From Fragilaria crotonensis (Eukaryota; Bacillariophyta; Fragilariophyceae; Fragilariales; Fragilariaceae): a stretch of 64,000 nt of DNA. Where the stretch lies: assembly GCA_022925895.1 (NCBI GenBank), contig JAKSYS010000154.1, forward strand, positions 39,656-103,655. The letters run 5' to 3'. The notes beneath the pieces were generated by a model. The model saw only the letters and a list, made by a program, of their open reading frames with translations, made no database searches and was not told where the DNA came from. This document shows positions 1 through 13,071 of the stretch, piece after piece (positions within the stretch are counted from its first letter, which is position 1; the number at the start of each line of letters is the position of its first letter). The translations under genes and the position numbers were made by a program.

Positions 1-3000
1 ATCTTCCAGATGACTTTGCCGCACGAATCATGTCTACGTCGAGAGCCCTTTTACAGCAACACGAAAACGACGAGGTGGAAAATCTTGCCAAGAAGAGAAA
101 ACTTGATTGCGGGACTGCGCGACGAGCGGGAAACGCTGATGGCGACGCAATATCCGAGGAACAATTGGCTAGATGTCTTGTCAGCGATTTGGAAGGGCTT
201 CATCGACGCTTCACTTCCCTCTTCGAATGGGTAGATGGTTCTTTAGTGCAAGCCATGAAGAAGGGGCACCTGTTTCTATTAGACGAGATGAGTCTTGCCG
301 AAGATGCGGTTCTTGAACGTTTAAACTCTGTTTTGGAGCCATCAAGGACTATTGTGCTAGCCGAAAAAGGTGACGATGGGCTCGGCGAGGATAACCACGT
401 TGTCAAAGGGCATGCTGATTTCCTAATATTCGCCACCATGAACCCTGGCGGAGATTTCGGAAAGCGGGAGCTCAGTCCGGCGTTGCGAAGTCGATTCACG
501 GAAATATGGGTGTCCAACGTTGTCGAGATGGAGGATATCGAAATGGTGCTCGATTCCACGTTCAAGATGAGTTCTTGTTTTGCGGATGCAGAGCTTGTGA
601 AGAAGACGATCCTCGCCTACGTTGAGTGGTTCAATTCGAAAGTATGTGGAGACGCATCAAGCCCGTGTTCGGCTCTATCCCTGTCGCTTAGGGACGTGAT
701 TACATGGGCTCGTTTTGTGACGGAAGTATCGTCGGAGAATGCGGAGATGACAGTTTGGGAAGGGCTTATTCACGGATCATCGCTGATGCACTTGGACGGG
801 CTGGGTCTTGGTACAGGGCTTTCTCGTGATGACGCCGAAGCGACCAGGATGAAAGCGACAAGTTTTCTTCAAGATTTGCTCCCGACAGAGCACCGAACAA
901 AATGTCAAGACTCCGTTCACGTGGCGCACCTACGGCCTATCTCTACCTTGCATCGATTTGGAATTCATCCTTTTTCCATACCATGCGGTCCGAATCCAAG
1001 GCCCAACCAATCTTTCAATTTTCAGGCCCCAACAACTGGGTCGAATCTGCTCCGAGTATTACGAGCAATGCAGCTATCGAAACCTATTCTGCTGGAAGGG
1101 TCGCCCGGGGTTGGGAAGACAAGTCTCGTTTCTGCCCTCGCAAAAGCGGCGGGATACGATCTGGTGCGGATCAACCTTTCTGAACAAACTGACATTTCCG
1201 ATTTGATGGGGAGTGACCTGCCAATGCCGGAAGGGGAGACTCATGAGGATACGAAGGGGTCCGCCTTCAAATGGTGTGATGGCATTTTGCTGCGAGCAAT
1301 CAAGAGGGGACTGGGTCCTTCTTGACGAGTTGAATCTTGCGACACAATCTGTGCTTGAAGGACTAAATAGCTGTCTTGATCATCGAGCGAGCGTTTACAT
1401 TCCTGAGCTTGGAGAAACGTTCCAGTGCCCCCTATCATTGAGAATTTTTGCCGCTCAGAACCCGTTATACCAAGGAGGCGGAAGAAAGGGGCTTCCGAAG
1501 TCTTTCTTGAATCGCTTTACCAAGGTGTACGTGGAAGCTCTGAACGACCACGATTTGCAAATGATTGTAGGAAGCAGCTTTTCAAGTATTCCCTTGAACA
1601 TTCGACAGTCAATGGTTGGCTTCAACAGTGCAATACACACCTCAGTCGTAACGAAACGAGAGTATGGGGACGCTGGCAGCCCATGGGAGTTCAACCTTCG
1701 CGATGTCTTCCGGTGGTGCGAGCTGGCGGAAAGTAGTGGTTCACAAGATGTTGCATCATTCGGCAGTTGTGCCCGCGATCTATACCTCCAAAGATTCCGA
1801 ACTTCAGCGGACAGACGACGACTGTCAACACAATTCAAGAGTGTTTTTGATAGTGACAGTATTGCTCTCGAACCAGTGCGGTGCGTTCATTCTGATGAGT
1901 CTGTAACAATTGGCTCAACGTCAGTCGATCGCAGTACCAACAACACGGATGCGAAGCCTCAAATCGGAGCCAATTTTACTTCGTTACGATCATTGTTGTT
2001 ACCAATGGAGGCTGTTACCAGGTGCATTGTGATGAATTGGCCGTGTCTGATCGTCGGCCAATCGGGTACTGGAAAGACAAGCCTGCTGAGGAGTTTGGCA
2101 TGTAATCTCAATGTTAAGTTGGTGGATGTTTGCCTAACTCCCGCAACTGATGTCAACGAGCTTGTTGGAAGTTTTGAACAGGTGGATTGTCTATGCGATG
2201 AAAAGGAACTGATTTGGACGCTTGGGGTTGCTTTCCGGCGCTTACTGTGTACTGTGGGCAATTCTCGCGACGAGTTAGAACTCGCATCGCAAGCCTACGA
2301 AACGTACGAAGTGCTGTCGAAACTACAGTTGAATGACAACATTCGGCCGGGGGTTCTACTGCTTGGTCCGGCGACCACGTTTCTGCAGATCATGAAAAGT
2401 AGCAGGGTCAGAAACGACCCCTGCGTTATGCGAATTGAGATTTTGATGGGTAGACTCCGAGAGCGGGAGAATGTCATCGAGAAAGGTGGCCGTTTTTGCT
2501 GGATCGATGGAATTTTGGTTGATGCGATGGTCAATGGGTACTGGCTCCACCTCGAGAATGTCAATTTGTGTTCCTCTTCAGTTCTCGATAGACTCAACCC
2601 AGTGATGGAACCCGGGGGCGAACTTCTTCTCTCCGAAACTGGAACCCAAGATAATGGGTCCTCGCACAGATCGATCAAGCCCCACCGGAATTTTCGATTG
2701 TTCCTTTCCATGAATCCAGATCGCGGTGAGGTCTCTCGCGCGATGCGGAACCGCTGCGTCGAAGTGTCGCTGCTAGCTGGAACGGAAACACCCTTTGTCG
2801 ACGAACACGACTTGCTCTACACTAATCTCAGAACCGTTGATCAAATGGACGTCCTTTCAAGGAACGGGATCACGACGATGGATCTTGTTACATGTCTTCT
2901 TCGAATCCACCAAACGTCAGCAAAACTCTGTTGTGAAGCGAGTGCTGGAGCTCCAAGTCTTGAATCGCCAAGGCAGATGGCGTCAGGTGTGCGTGGAATG

Positions 3001-6000
3001 CGACGACGAGGTCTGGGAATTGAATCTTGTCTTGGGTCAGCGATGGAGATAACGTACGAAGCGATGGCGTTCGGTAGTGCTGAGCTGATTTCTGTAGCTT
3101 CAACTCATCGTGAATGGGATGGCCTGGAATGCCGGCATGCACCGTTGGTTCCTGGCATACGTGAAAATTGGTCCATTCATCCAGATCTGGCTTGTACAAT
3201 GCTTGATGCACGTTTGATTCAATGCCAGCATCTCGCTTTGCCCAAATGGCTGCGCCGCTTTCGATCAGCTGAGGTTTCACCGAGAGAAACGACTCTGAAC
3301 GAGGTGTGCAAAGGGGTGGAAGAATCCACCGACGAACGGGAATTTCTTCTGATACAAAGCCTCCTGATGTACTTGGTAGCGGCTTTCAGTCGAGGTCGCA
3401 ATGCTTTCCTGCGATCATCCTTCCTTGACCACTTCTCCAACAAACATGCAAGAATTTTGGCATTTCTCTCTAAGAAATTGCCGCGCTTTGAAGGACATAT
3501 GCTCTCAGTACTTGTTGATCGCTGGGCAGTAGTCGTGCTTGAACTACAAGAGCGGAAAAGGGCCGAGATGATTGGCAATGTTCGCATCGATTCTCGGGGG
3601 CTCAATGTCTTCGATGTGTCCTACTGGTTGCACGCTGGGAAGATCGAGCGTTCGCTCGTTCAGTGTCCTGTTACACCAGTGCCATACTTGCTCTTTCGAG
3701 CAATAGACGAGTGGTCAAATGCTCTTGAGGATCGAGTGCTGGGTTTGGGTCAGACAAGTGAGGGCGCGGTATCGATCAGTGAACTGAGAAAACTTTACGG
3801 AGCTCGGGATCAACTTTGGATCTTCTTCAAGAAGACGGAGTACGTTTCATCCGAGGCTTCATCATTCCTGGCTTTCGACGAAACGAGATTCATAGTGCAG
3901 TGGACGTGGTTCAAAAAGGCTGTGTCTTCTGTCAACCGTTCATTTCGTACAGAGGACCAGGACCTCATGCCGTCGCGTCGGAAACTGGACTCCCTGATTC
4001 GCAGCATCGATATGGTGCTCCTGGACGGTGATGGTTTGATCGATCTGGCGGGTGATCTGCTTTGGAAAAAAGGAGGGCATCCTCTCGTGTCGGCTAATTC
4101 TTTGTACTGGCACGCAATTCTGGATATCCGAAAAACGTGCTTGTCTTGCTCTATCAAGGCTCACGAGCGTTTCAACGGTTTATCACAAATTGAGACCTCC
4201 CAGCTAGCCATTGACGACCTTATCGAACTTCATCATCCAGTCCTCTTCATTGAACAATCTACAAAGCAGGACCTATTGGAGGCATTGTGCATGGCGTACT
4301 ATTCGTCCACGGAAGAATTGTCCTGCCGATCACCTGCCGATATCGCGTGGGTGGGCGACTACCATGTCGTCTGTCAAGGAGTTGAGCAGGCGAAGGCGTC
4401 GTTCGTGGCAGCTTGGAAGGCTGCTCAAGTGGACACAACGATTGCTACTGTGGAGAACTCGTTAGACGTCGAAATGCTCGAGCAGCTACAAAATCACCTT
4501 GATGACGACCAAAGTCAAGTATTGGACCCCCAGCAAATCATGAGACGCTTCGCTGAGATTCAAATTGCCCCCATTGTGGAATTCTGGTTGATCCATTCCG
4601 AGCTTCAGCTCATTTCTGAGTTTTCGTCAATCCTTACGGCAGGGTTTTGCGACAAGGTGTGCCGCCAAACCATAACCATGTCTGCTCGTCGCTTTGTTCA
4701 AGTTGCTTTGGCATGCCCAGTATGGGAAGTGGCTGACCTACGACCGTTTCAGACACTTGTCTGGGCCTTCGACTCACCTGCGAGCGAAGTTGCGTTGTGT
4801 CAGCTATTGAAGTGCCTCCTGCCGATTATGCTTTATGCTTCCTCACGTCATCTTTGGCGGAATACGCTCAATGATCTAGGTGCCGTTTCATCAATCCTTG
4901 AATATCCTCTACAGTGGTCCGCCTCGAAGCACGTTGACAGAATGCCGCGAAAAGGATGGCAGACAAGCGTTGGGCCGTCTCGGGTGTGGGAGCATGCAAG
5001 GACAGACGCGATACTTAAGCTCATCGGACCGGAGTTTTCCGCATCACTATTCGGTCCAAAGAAAGCGCATTATTTGACGCTTGAGAATCACCAAGCGAGA
5101 GAAAGCCAATCCAAAGCACTGTTGAGACAGATCTCTACTTTTGCCACTGACCTACGCGAACATCGATTCCCTTCTGAGGCGCTTTATCTATTCTCAAACG
5201 TGATCGAAGCTCTCGACGGCTATTTTCCTGATAATGGGAGTGCGAGGATAGTGTCAAGTCTTCGAAAAGGCAAGAATCTGTTGGAGGAAGATGTCGTCGA
5301 TATCCAGTATCATATAAGTTGTTGCACACATTCGAGGTTCAAGGAATGTCACCACACTATTATCTCCCCTTTGCTCCTTAGCTTGCTTGCAGCTGCGAGG
5401 ACCAAGGAAAGTCACAACGCTTCGCTGGCATGGATATTCATCGGTCTTCTCCGGGTCCATCTTCTTGTGCCACAATCACCTTTGGATCCCGGGCAAAAAC
5501 CCATAGCAAAGGTGGAGCAGCTACATACAAGATTGGCATACATTCGACGCAAGATTGCCACCTTTCGTTTGGACAGCGGACTAGAGTCAGGTGACTTCAG
5601 CCCTGCAAGTGTGACTCTTGATGAATGGGAATCAGAGGCCAGAGTTACAATGCGGAAGATAGGTTCACAGGAGAAGAAGATGGTCGACAGGGGGCAGCAA
5701 TGCCCGTTATTCATTGACCTCTTTCGAGCGATCCGAGGATTTTGGAAGTCGACAGCGAATCCTGCTGTTGTCAGATCCATCGCTGACCCATTAGCACTGG
5801 TATCTCAGACACAGAGCGAGCTCCTGACAACATTGCAGCGAGAACAGAATTGGCAGGTTACCGCTGCTTCATTCTGTGATCAGGTGACAACTCATTTTGA
5901 TTCCTATGATGATGTTGTCCTCCCCTTCGTCGTTGCAGTTCAATGCATACAGAGAGGGCTTCGAGAGCTCCGCGACAGGTTCAGCGGAGTGCTCTCTCCG

Positions 6001-9000
6001 GAATCAACTTTGGCTTCTCTTTCCTTGACAAATCTTCTTCGCTTTCCTTTTCAAGTAGCAGACCACCATCTCCGCCAACAATGTACGGCGATTAGTGTAT
6101 TAACCCGGTCACCTGAATGTGAGTCAGACGGCGCCAAAAAGTGCGCGCTAGCACTTGCGATTTCCGCTCTCTCTCGGTACAGAATTCAGAAAAGAGCGAT
6201 AGGGTTTCTTGAGTCTACAACGGCAACACAATGCACATCTTTATTCGATGGTATCATCAAGTCGTGGATCAAATTTGTGGACGGTTTGTACGTGAAGGAT
6301 ATAACGGACGAAGCGGCGCAGGAACGTTTGTACCGCGAGCAGTTCCCAGATCATGTAAAAGACTTCGTCGCTTTCGTTCAATCGCCGGAAGACGATGACT
6401 CTGATAATGGCGCAGAAGAAGAATTTCCCTCGGACATGATGGCTGAGGTGAAGCTTTCCGACGATTTAATCGCCGTCCTATACGAGCTTTATCAAGAGCT
6501 GTTCTCAGATACCCCTCAAATCAACACGAATTCTGCTCGGCTCTTGAGTTTCCATTTCAGCTACGGCGGAGCTCATCTTTTCCGTTCCTTAATCCCCAAC
6601 GTCGGCATTGGTTTGAATCTAAAAGAAGACATGGGATCGCATTGCTTGGCTGTAGCCTTGAGTTGTAGCGGCCGAACTTCTCTTAAAAGCACTCTAATGT
6701 CGTCGAAAGGGTACTCGTTTCATAATGATCCCAATCCAGTCGAGATCCGAAAGGCGTCCGCACCTCTTCAGAGCCTATTGTCCCGGACATCAAAGCTACT
6801 CACTGCTTTTCCAGGCCATGAAATTCTGATATCCCTGGGTCAGGTTGCCGAGTTCGTCCGGAAACTCGAGCTGACGTCTACTTCAGTGGGCAAAGCTATG
6901 ACAGGCTTAGAAGTTGTACTACGTAAGGCTCAAGAGTGGGAGGAGCACGCCAGCGAAAGGGTCAAACTTGGCTCTTGCCTTGTCGAAATCAGACAGCTGG
7001 TCACATCCTGGCGAAGGCTTGAACTGACCAACTGGGCGTCTTTGCTTGATGCCCGCGAAGAACGTTTTGCAAAGCGAGCTCGCAGACATTGGACGAGGCT
7101 CTTCAGTGTTTTAAACATCGCTCACGAAGAATGCTTGATGGATACAGAGCAGGACATAGCACCGTCGGAAAGCCTCTCGACGACCCCTGCATGGATTTGG
7201 AAAGGATTCCGAAGGCGTAATGATGTCAACTTGTCGCCAGGAACCGCGGAGCGGATGGATGGTCTCACAAAACTTCTGGACACCTTTATTTTAACTTCCT
7301 GCGTAGGGGAATTCGAGGAGCGGATCGGGCTCGTTAAGTCGCTGGCATGTCAGTTTGGAGCCAAAGTTGACATCGCTGGGCAGTCTATCTTCCGCATTCT
7401 TTCGTCAATTTGTTCATACTACTCGCAATTCCTCCCTCTGGTCGCTTCGCGACAGAACGCAATGCGGAGTCCACTTGAATCCAAGCTGAAAGACGAAGTT
7501 AAACTTGCGAAGTGGGACGAGCAATCTTACTATGCCCTCGTCGAGTCGACCGAAAGGAATCATCGCAAGCTGATGAAACACCTTCGTGGGTATGACGACG
7601 TCCTCGAAGTGTCTCTTTCGTCGCTTCTGGAGGAGTACTACAGCGAAGGTATTCGAGCTCCAGATACCGCCGGCACCGAATCGTCGACGAAAGTTCCGAG
7701 CAACAGGGAAATTTTCCCTCTGATTGAGAATTCGGTAGAGATTCATGATGCTGAATCGATGGCCTATTCGACGACTCCGGTTCGAAGGAAGTGGGAATCC
7801 GCTCTCAACGTCGGACTTGATTCTGACGAGTTCGTGAGAAGAATGAGTCAATACCACAAAAAGATGACGATGTTACTCCGGGTGGAAACTGAAGACCGGC
7901 AATCTTGGGCTCAAATGGGATCTCAGCTCTCCGCAGATGTATGCGTAGCCATCTTCGACCGCATCCAGTCTCTAAGGAAGGATAAAACCTCACAACAGAT
8001 GAAGCAGCGAGCTGTGTCGGATCTTTTCAAGGCCCTCAAGAAGAACGGGTTCAAAAATACAAAATGGTCAGTTCCGGGTGAACTGCGTGACATGAAACAC
8101 ATATTTCTTTTGCCTGTCCCATCCCCTTGTGGCTCCCTTCTATCCGAGGGCGCCATGACCCAGCTTGCGAACGCAAAATCCTATTTTGAACGGTCTCTGC
8201 TTGAGGTGCAGCGACTGCGGGCGGAAGTGTCTATCTTAGGCAGCAGGCACATGACATTGAGGGAGATGGAGCTCATGACAAACTTCAGCTACCATGGCCT
8301 TCTTCTAATCGCTCAGCAGCGGAGCGTTGTTGCCGAATGCCTTGTCAATGTTCCGCTCTTGAGAACAGCGGTCGCGACTCTAACGTCGCTTTCAGGGTCC
8401 CTGCCAATAGGACAAGACAAATTGCTGCGGGGAGTACGAGAGTTTGATTTTGAATTCAATTGTGCAAGAGAAACCCTGGGGCAGCTGGAGCTCGTGGTTT
8501 CGGCGACCTTGGGATTGCGAGAGGATGGTGACATAGGCCCCGCCATGCGAGATGCGATATCAATCCTCAGCAATTGTCAGGCATTGATGGCAGAACACCA
8601 GTCAAGGAATGCAAACCTCATTGTGACTTCGCCCATTCTTCGGGAGCGTCAGGCGATGTGTCAATGCCTTCAAAAGGTTAAAGAGATGGTGCAAGCAAGT
8701 CACAACCTTTGTTGCAGGATGCAATTATGCTTACCTAGTGATCCGTTCGAAACTTGTTTTGCCGCTATTGAGAAGGCCATTGATATCGGCTGCGATTTGA
8801 CAACCCACAGCAAATCGAAATCCCAAGTTGACTGCGGTGGCGACACAAAGGTGGTTGAGCACTTTTTGACTCTCGCATCCAAGGGAGTTCAATCAGCACT
8901 TCTTGTCATTCAAAATGTCCACAAGAAACGGGATTCATATCTGTCCGAGGAGCCAAGGACCGACCCAGACGACGACGTAGCACTTTGGGAAACTCATAGA

Positions 9001-12000
9001 CGAATGTGCCAAGAATGGGAAACCTTGGGTGTTCCGGGGTTGACCAGTGTACTTGTAATGCTGACGAATGATCTTGTATCCATTCACGAATCTGAAGGAA
9101 TTCCAGAGTACCAACGGAAGTGGCTGGTGTCAGTTGCTTCGGATGTTGGAACCCTGGTTGAGCAAATACTCAAGCTGTCCCTAAGTCGTCTTAATGCCAG
9201 CATTTCGTTCTTTCGAAACGCATCGAAACTTCAGTACGTGCTCGCTCGAGTTTTTCGAACCCTCGTTGCGAAAGGGTATTGCGCTGACAAGAAATCGGAA
9301 GATTCAGAAGGCGACGGCGCAGGTGACCTCAGCGGGATGAAGTTTGAAGACGATGTCGAAGGTACTGGGATGGGGGAAGGTGACGGGAAGGAGGATGTTA
9401 CTGACCAATTGGAGAGTGAAGAACAAATTCTTGGATTGAAGGATGACAAAGCAAAGGACGAAAACGAGAGCACTAATGACCCCAAGAAACTCGAGGAAGA
9501 TGAAGCTAAGAAGGGGATGGAAATGGAAGCAGACTTTGATGGCGATATGTTTGACGTTCCAGATGAATCTAAAGAGGGCGAAGGCGAGGAGGACGAAGAG
9601 GAAGAACTCGACAGAGAGATGGGCGACGGCGCGAACGATAAGGAAGACGTTGTTGACGAAAAAATGTGGGGCGAGAGCGATGACGACGAGGAGATCAATC
9701 GTGAGGAAGAAAAGTTTGAGAAGGATAGCAAAGCCAAAGGCGAAGCCATTGAGGAAGAAATGCGCACCAAAGATGACGACGAAGGAGATATCAATCCCGA
9801 AGGTGGAAAGTCTGAACCACAGGCGCAAACACAGGACGAAAAACCACCAGCCGACGGCGCTGACGATCAAGACCATAACATCAACGAAGATTTAGAAGAT
9901 AATTACGAAGAAAGGCACGACGGAGTGGATGTCAGGGAACAAGAGGAAACAATTGGGGACGACGGTGACGACATGAATTTAGATGATGGGCTCGATCTGA
10001 ATGAAGGTAACGATGAGGAGGATGTCGACGACGAGGAAGGCGGGAGGAACGAAGATCAAATCTCAGAGCCCATTCCAGACGACGAAGGCGAAGACGCCGG
10101 CAACCCTCACGCTGAGGGTCACCCCGAAATCGACGAAGAGATGGTCAACGACGAGGAGGACGAGGATGTCCTTGAGACTGGCGCAGTCCACGAAGGCGCT
10201 GTCGTTGAGCAAAGAGACGATACTCCCGACGACGAAGAGCAAGAAGAACCAGAAGGACCTCGAGTGGACAAAATGAACGACACGAATTCGAGGCAGGAAG
10301 CGTTTGGGGTCAAGGCTAAAGACGGTACCGACAACATGAAGGAGCATGTCAATGATGGGGACGACAATGGAGAGGAAGATGGGGACAAGGGGAGGACCAA
10401 AACACTGGCACCAGCGATCACGAAAAGCCTCCCGATCTTTCGTCAGGATCTGGCGGGAACCAAGGCATCGGAGGACAACGCGAAGAAGGACACGGCTTCG
10501 AGGAAACGCCAGTTCCGACGCAAGCAGCACCCAACCCATTCAAGAGCCCCGGAGATGCCACAAAATTCTGGCATAAAAAGTTGAAAATTGTTGAAAGTGG
10601 GAAGGACGCGCCAGAAGAAGAGGATGCAACTGGCAATGACACTAATGAGGACGTGACTGAGACAAGAAATGACGGCGAATTTGAGTACGCCGATGAAAAT
10701 GAAGCCAACGCGGGCCAAGTGTTAGGAGAAGCAATAGAGGAATCCACTACTGCCTTTGAAGACCAACGTCCAGTTGATGAAGGTGATCAGGGAGAGGAAC
10801 CAGTAGACAAGGTAAACCCAGGATCTGAACAAGAAGACCCGCAAAGTGAGCAAACATCCTCCAGAAAAGCCAGCAAGCCAACAGCATTGTCCAATGCAAT
10901 GGAAGGTGACCCTGAAGATGAGGACGACGAGGTTCTTGGTGACGAAACGGAAGAGCAGGATGAACCCAGGAAAGACACGACCGAATGTGACAGCATGGAT
11001 GTGGATGGCGACCAGTCGGAAGAACGAAGCAACCAGGTCGTTTCCGACTTGACCCAGCTCCATATCGATGATGATGCCAACTTGTTGGACCAAGCTAAGA
11101 TCATCGAAGAGGATGGAATAACTAGAATCAGTTACGAGGAGGCGGCAGCTTCTCGAGTGCGTTGGAACGCTGTTGCTGGAGAAACCCACAACTTGGCTCG
11201 ACGCTTGTGCGAAAAGCTTCGTCTCGTGATGGAGCCTCTCTTGGCGACAAAGCTCAAAGGAGACTATAGGACTGGGAAGCGTATCAATATGAAGAAGGTA
11301 ATTGGATATGTTGCAAGCGGTTATCGGAAGGATAAGATTTGGCTGCGCCGAACTAAACCAGCAAAGCGAAATTACCGCGTCTTGTTGGCAGTGGACAACT
11401 CTGAGAGCATGCACAGGAGTGGTGCAGGCGATATGGCCCTCGCGGCCATGGCGACCTTAGCTGTGGGTATGAGCCAGCTTGAAATTGGTGAGCTGGGGAT
11501 AGCTAGCTTCGGAGACGAAATGAGGCTTTTACATCCGTTTCACCTGCCCTTCACGTCCGAAGCTGGACCGGGAATCATCCATAGCTTTCCTTTCGACGAA
11601 AAGCGCACCAGAACTGCTCTATGCGTAGCCAGCGCCTTGACAGCAATGGATCTGCATGGCGATCATGCCGCTATGCAATTGATGTTTATGATCTCGGATG
11701 GAAGGATTGAACGCGACAGTCGATCCAGTTTGCGACGATTAATGCGAGAGATGGTCGAACGAAACATTTTGCTTGTCATGATCGTGGTCGAGGGTGATAA
11801 AAATGAGAAGGAGAGGAGGAGGGACAGCATCGTGCACATGAAGGAGGTGACCTTTGAGAATGGTAAACCGAAAGTGAAACAATTCATGGAGGATTACCCA
11901 TTCCCTTACTACATAATTCTCGAGGACATGCAAAGCTTGCCGGAGGTATTGGGGGATGCGCTTCGACAATGGTTCGAGATGATTTCGCAACTACAACAAC

Positions 12001-12005
12001 GCTAG
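1..12005 (+). CDS. MDN1: Midasin (dynein-like AAA+ ATPase of 60S ribosome assembly), 5' end outside window, two frameshifts
   Basis: Midasin/Rea1 is a giant nucleolar/nuclear AAA+ ATPase that strips assembly factors (Ytm1, Rsa4) from pre-60S particles. The reading frame is already open at base 1, so the N-terminus lies upstream. Seen in order: a Walker-B/sensor block (LLDEMSLAEDAVLERLNSVL, about 280-340) followed by ATMNPGGDFGKRELSPALRSRF; a full module with P-loop GSPGVGKTSL (about 1098) and LLDELNLATQSVLEGLN (about 1318); a full module with P-loop GQSGTGKTSL (about 2056) and LENVNLCSSSVLDRLNPVME. These fit the last three of six AAA modules. A ~2200-residue linker, a strongly Asp/Glu-rich stretch (about 9290-11000) and a C-terminal VWA/MIDAS domain with DNSES (about 11393-11407) follow. 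The frame moves from frame 3 to 1 near 1306 and from 1 to 3 near 10390; with both corrected, homology is continuous to the TAG at 12003. About 4000 residues are in the window; no introns are visible. Confidence 0.96.
1306..1309 (+). other. Frameshift in midasin at a G4 run
   Basis: Upstream frame reads ...GILLRAIKR, downstream frame reads DWVLLDELNLA, a conserved continuous Walker-B block normally with a Gly before the DW. The break falls in AGAGGGGAC. Two extra G (a G6 run) would restore ...KRGDW. No GT-AG intron fits. Confidence 0.85.
10389..10392 (+). other. Frameshift in midasin acidic region at a G4 run
   Basis: Frame 1 reads ...GEEDGDKG and frame 3 continues EDQNTGTSDHEKPPDL and then NPFKSPGDATKFWHKKLK, the conserved start of the MIDAS-proximal segment. 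The break falls in AAGGGGAGG; one additional G (G5) restores the frame. If left uncorrected, the first frame runs on to a TGA ending at 10584. Confidence 0.85.
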
Positions 12006-13071
12006 ACTCCTGCACGACGGATGCATGGATAATCTTGAAGGCGTTGTGTAATGCGTGTTCACTAAAGCACCAGGGTACAATACTAAAGTAATACGTTCAC
12101 CATCTCTTCTTCTCTGTTGACCTGAGGCGTCCTTAGTTCCTTGGACGGGTATAGGAGGAATAGGTCGCACTACTACAGGACCTGAGCGGAGTATACACTT
12201 CAGTACAGGGATTTTCCCGAGAGTCATACAATTAAAGTATACTTTCCGACCTGCCCTACTACTTGTAGTCTAGTAGAGTACGCGAGTCCAGTAAACTTAC
12301 CTTTTCGAGTCAGTCGCCTGCAGTAGTTGTGTTGGGCTACTGTAGTCTGTAGTACCGGTACCAGGTTGGTATTTGTAGTGTATTTGTAGTATGCAATTGG
12401 TACTATGCAAAGCGTATTGGTACGTCAGTACTACAGTAGAGCACGATACTACTACACACTTATGCAGTAGTCTACGCATACAAACGACCAGCCTACCGGT
12501 ACCAGGTACAAAGTACAAACCGAGATCTGCTTCTGGAGTTGAGTATCGTCGTCTGGGTACTCGTACTAGTAGTACTACTGGTATGACATACCTGGTACTA
12601 GTACTTGTACATAACCCGGGAGAATATAAGAGATTTACACTTTTACGAGCTCGGAGGCCACATTGTATAAGAAAACCTTATATTTTTCAGAAGTCCCGGA
12701 AGTACTCCTCATATCTTTTTGCGGTGGTATTGCACGTAATTTCTCAGTCACACGAGTCACGAGCGGTACGCTTGGAAAAGTATAAGACTTCGAGCTCTTT
12801 GTCTTATACTTTTCCGGTATCGTAGGAGTAGGTACGAACGGGTTGTACTCGCGAGTCGGCAACTTTAGGCTTTTGCACGGTACTGGAGTACTTGGTCTAC
12901 TACTACTATCAGTAGTACAAATACCACTACTAGTGTCCTACAGTCTACAGTACGGTCAAGTACTCCGAGTACAAGTAGAGTCTAGTAGAGTATTACGAGT
13001 ACTGTAGTATTTTACAGTAGTTGCTCAAGCTACAACCTACTGTAGTAGAGTATTGTAGATCATTGGTTCTA
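12006..13071. repeat. GTAC/CTAG-rich low-complexity intergenic DNA
   Basis: No coding sequence is recognisable. The stretch is dominated by overlapping short words such as GTACTAGTAC, CTACAGTAC, AGTACTACTG and TACCAGGTAC. The same texture recurs in many other intergenic parts of the window (about 14690-15010, 17880-18010, 24590-24840, 28080-28340, 33900-34060, 38230-38410, 41320-41400, 51500-51910, 53260-53360, 54100-54290). Confidence 0.7.
12774..12815. repeat. Perfect 15-bp inverted repeat (hairpin)
   Basis: GGAAAAGTATAAGAC (12774-12788) is followed by a 12-nt loop and by its exact complement GTCTTATACTTTTCC (12801-12815). It lies about 770 bp downstream of midasin in non-coding DNA. Role unknown; it could be a remnant of a small inverted-repeat element. 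Confidence 0.75.

Noticed and set aside
9231-10747. Long open frames on the opposite strand and in other + frames across the midasin acidic region
   Set aside because: They are mirror products of the GAA/GAC-rich coding sequence (Ser/Phe/Val-rich translations) and show no domain; the midasin frame explains the region.
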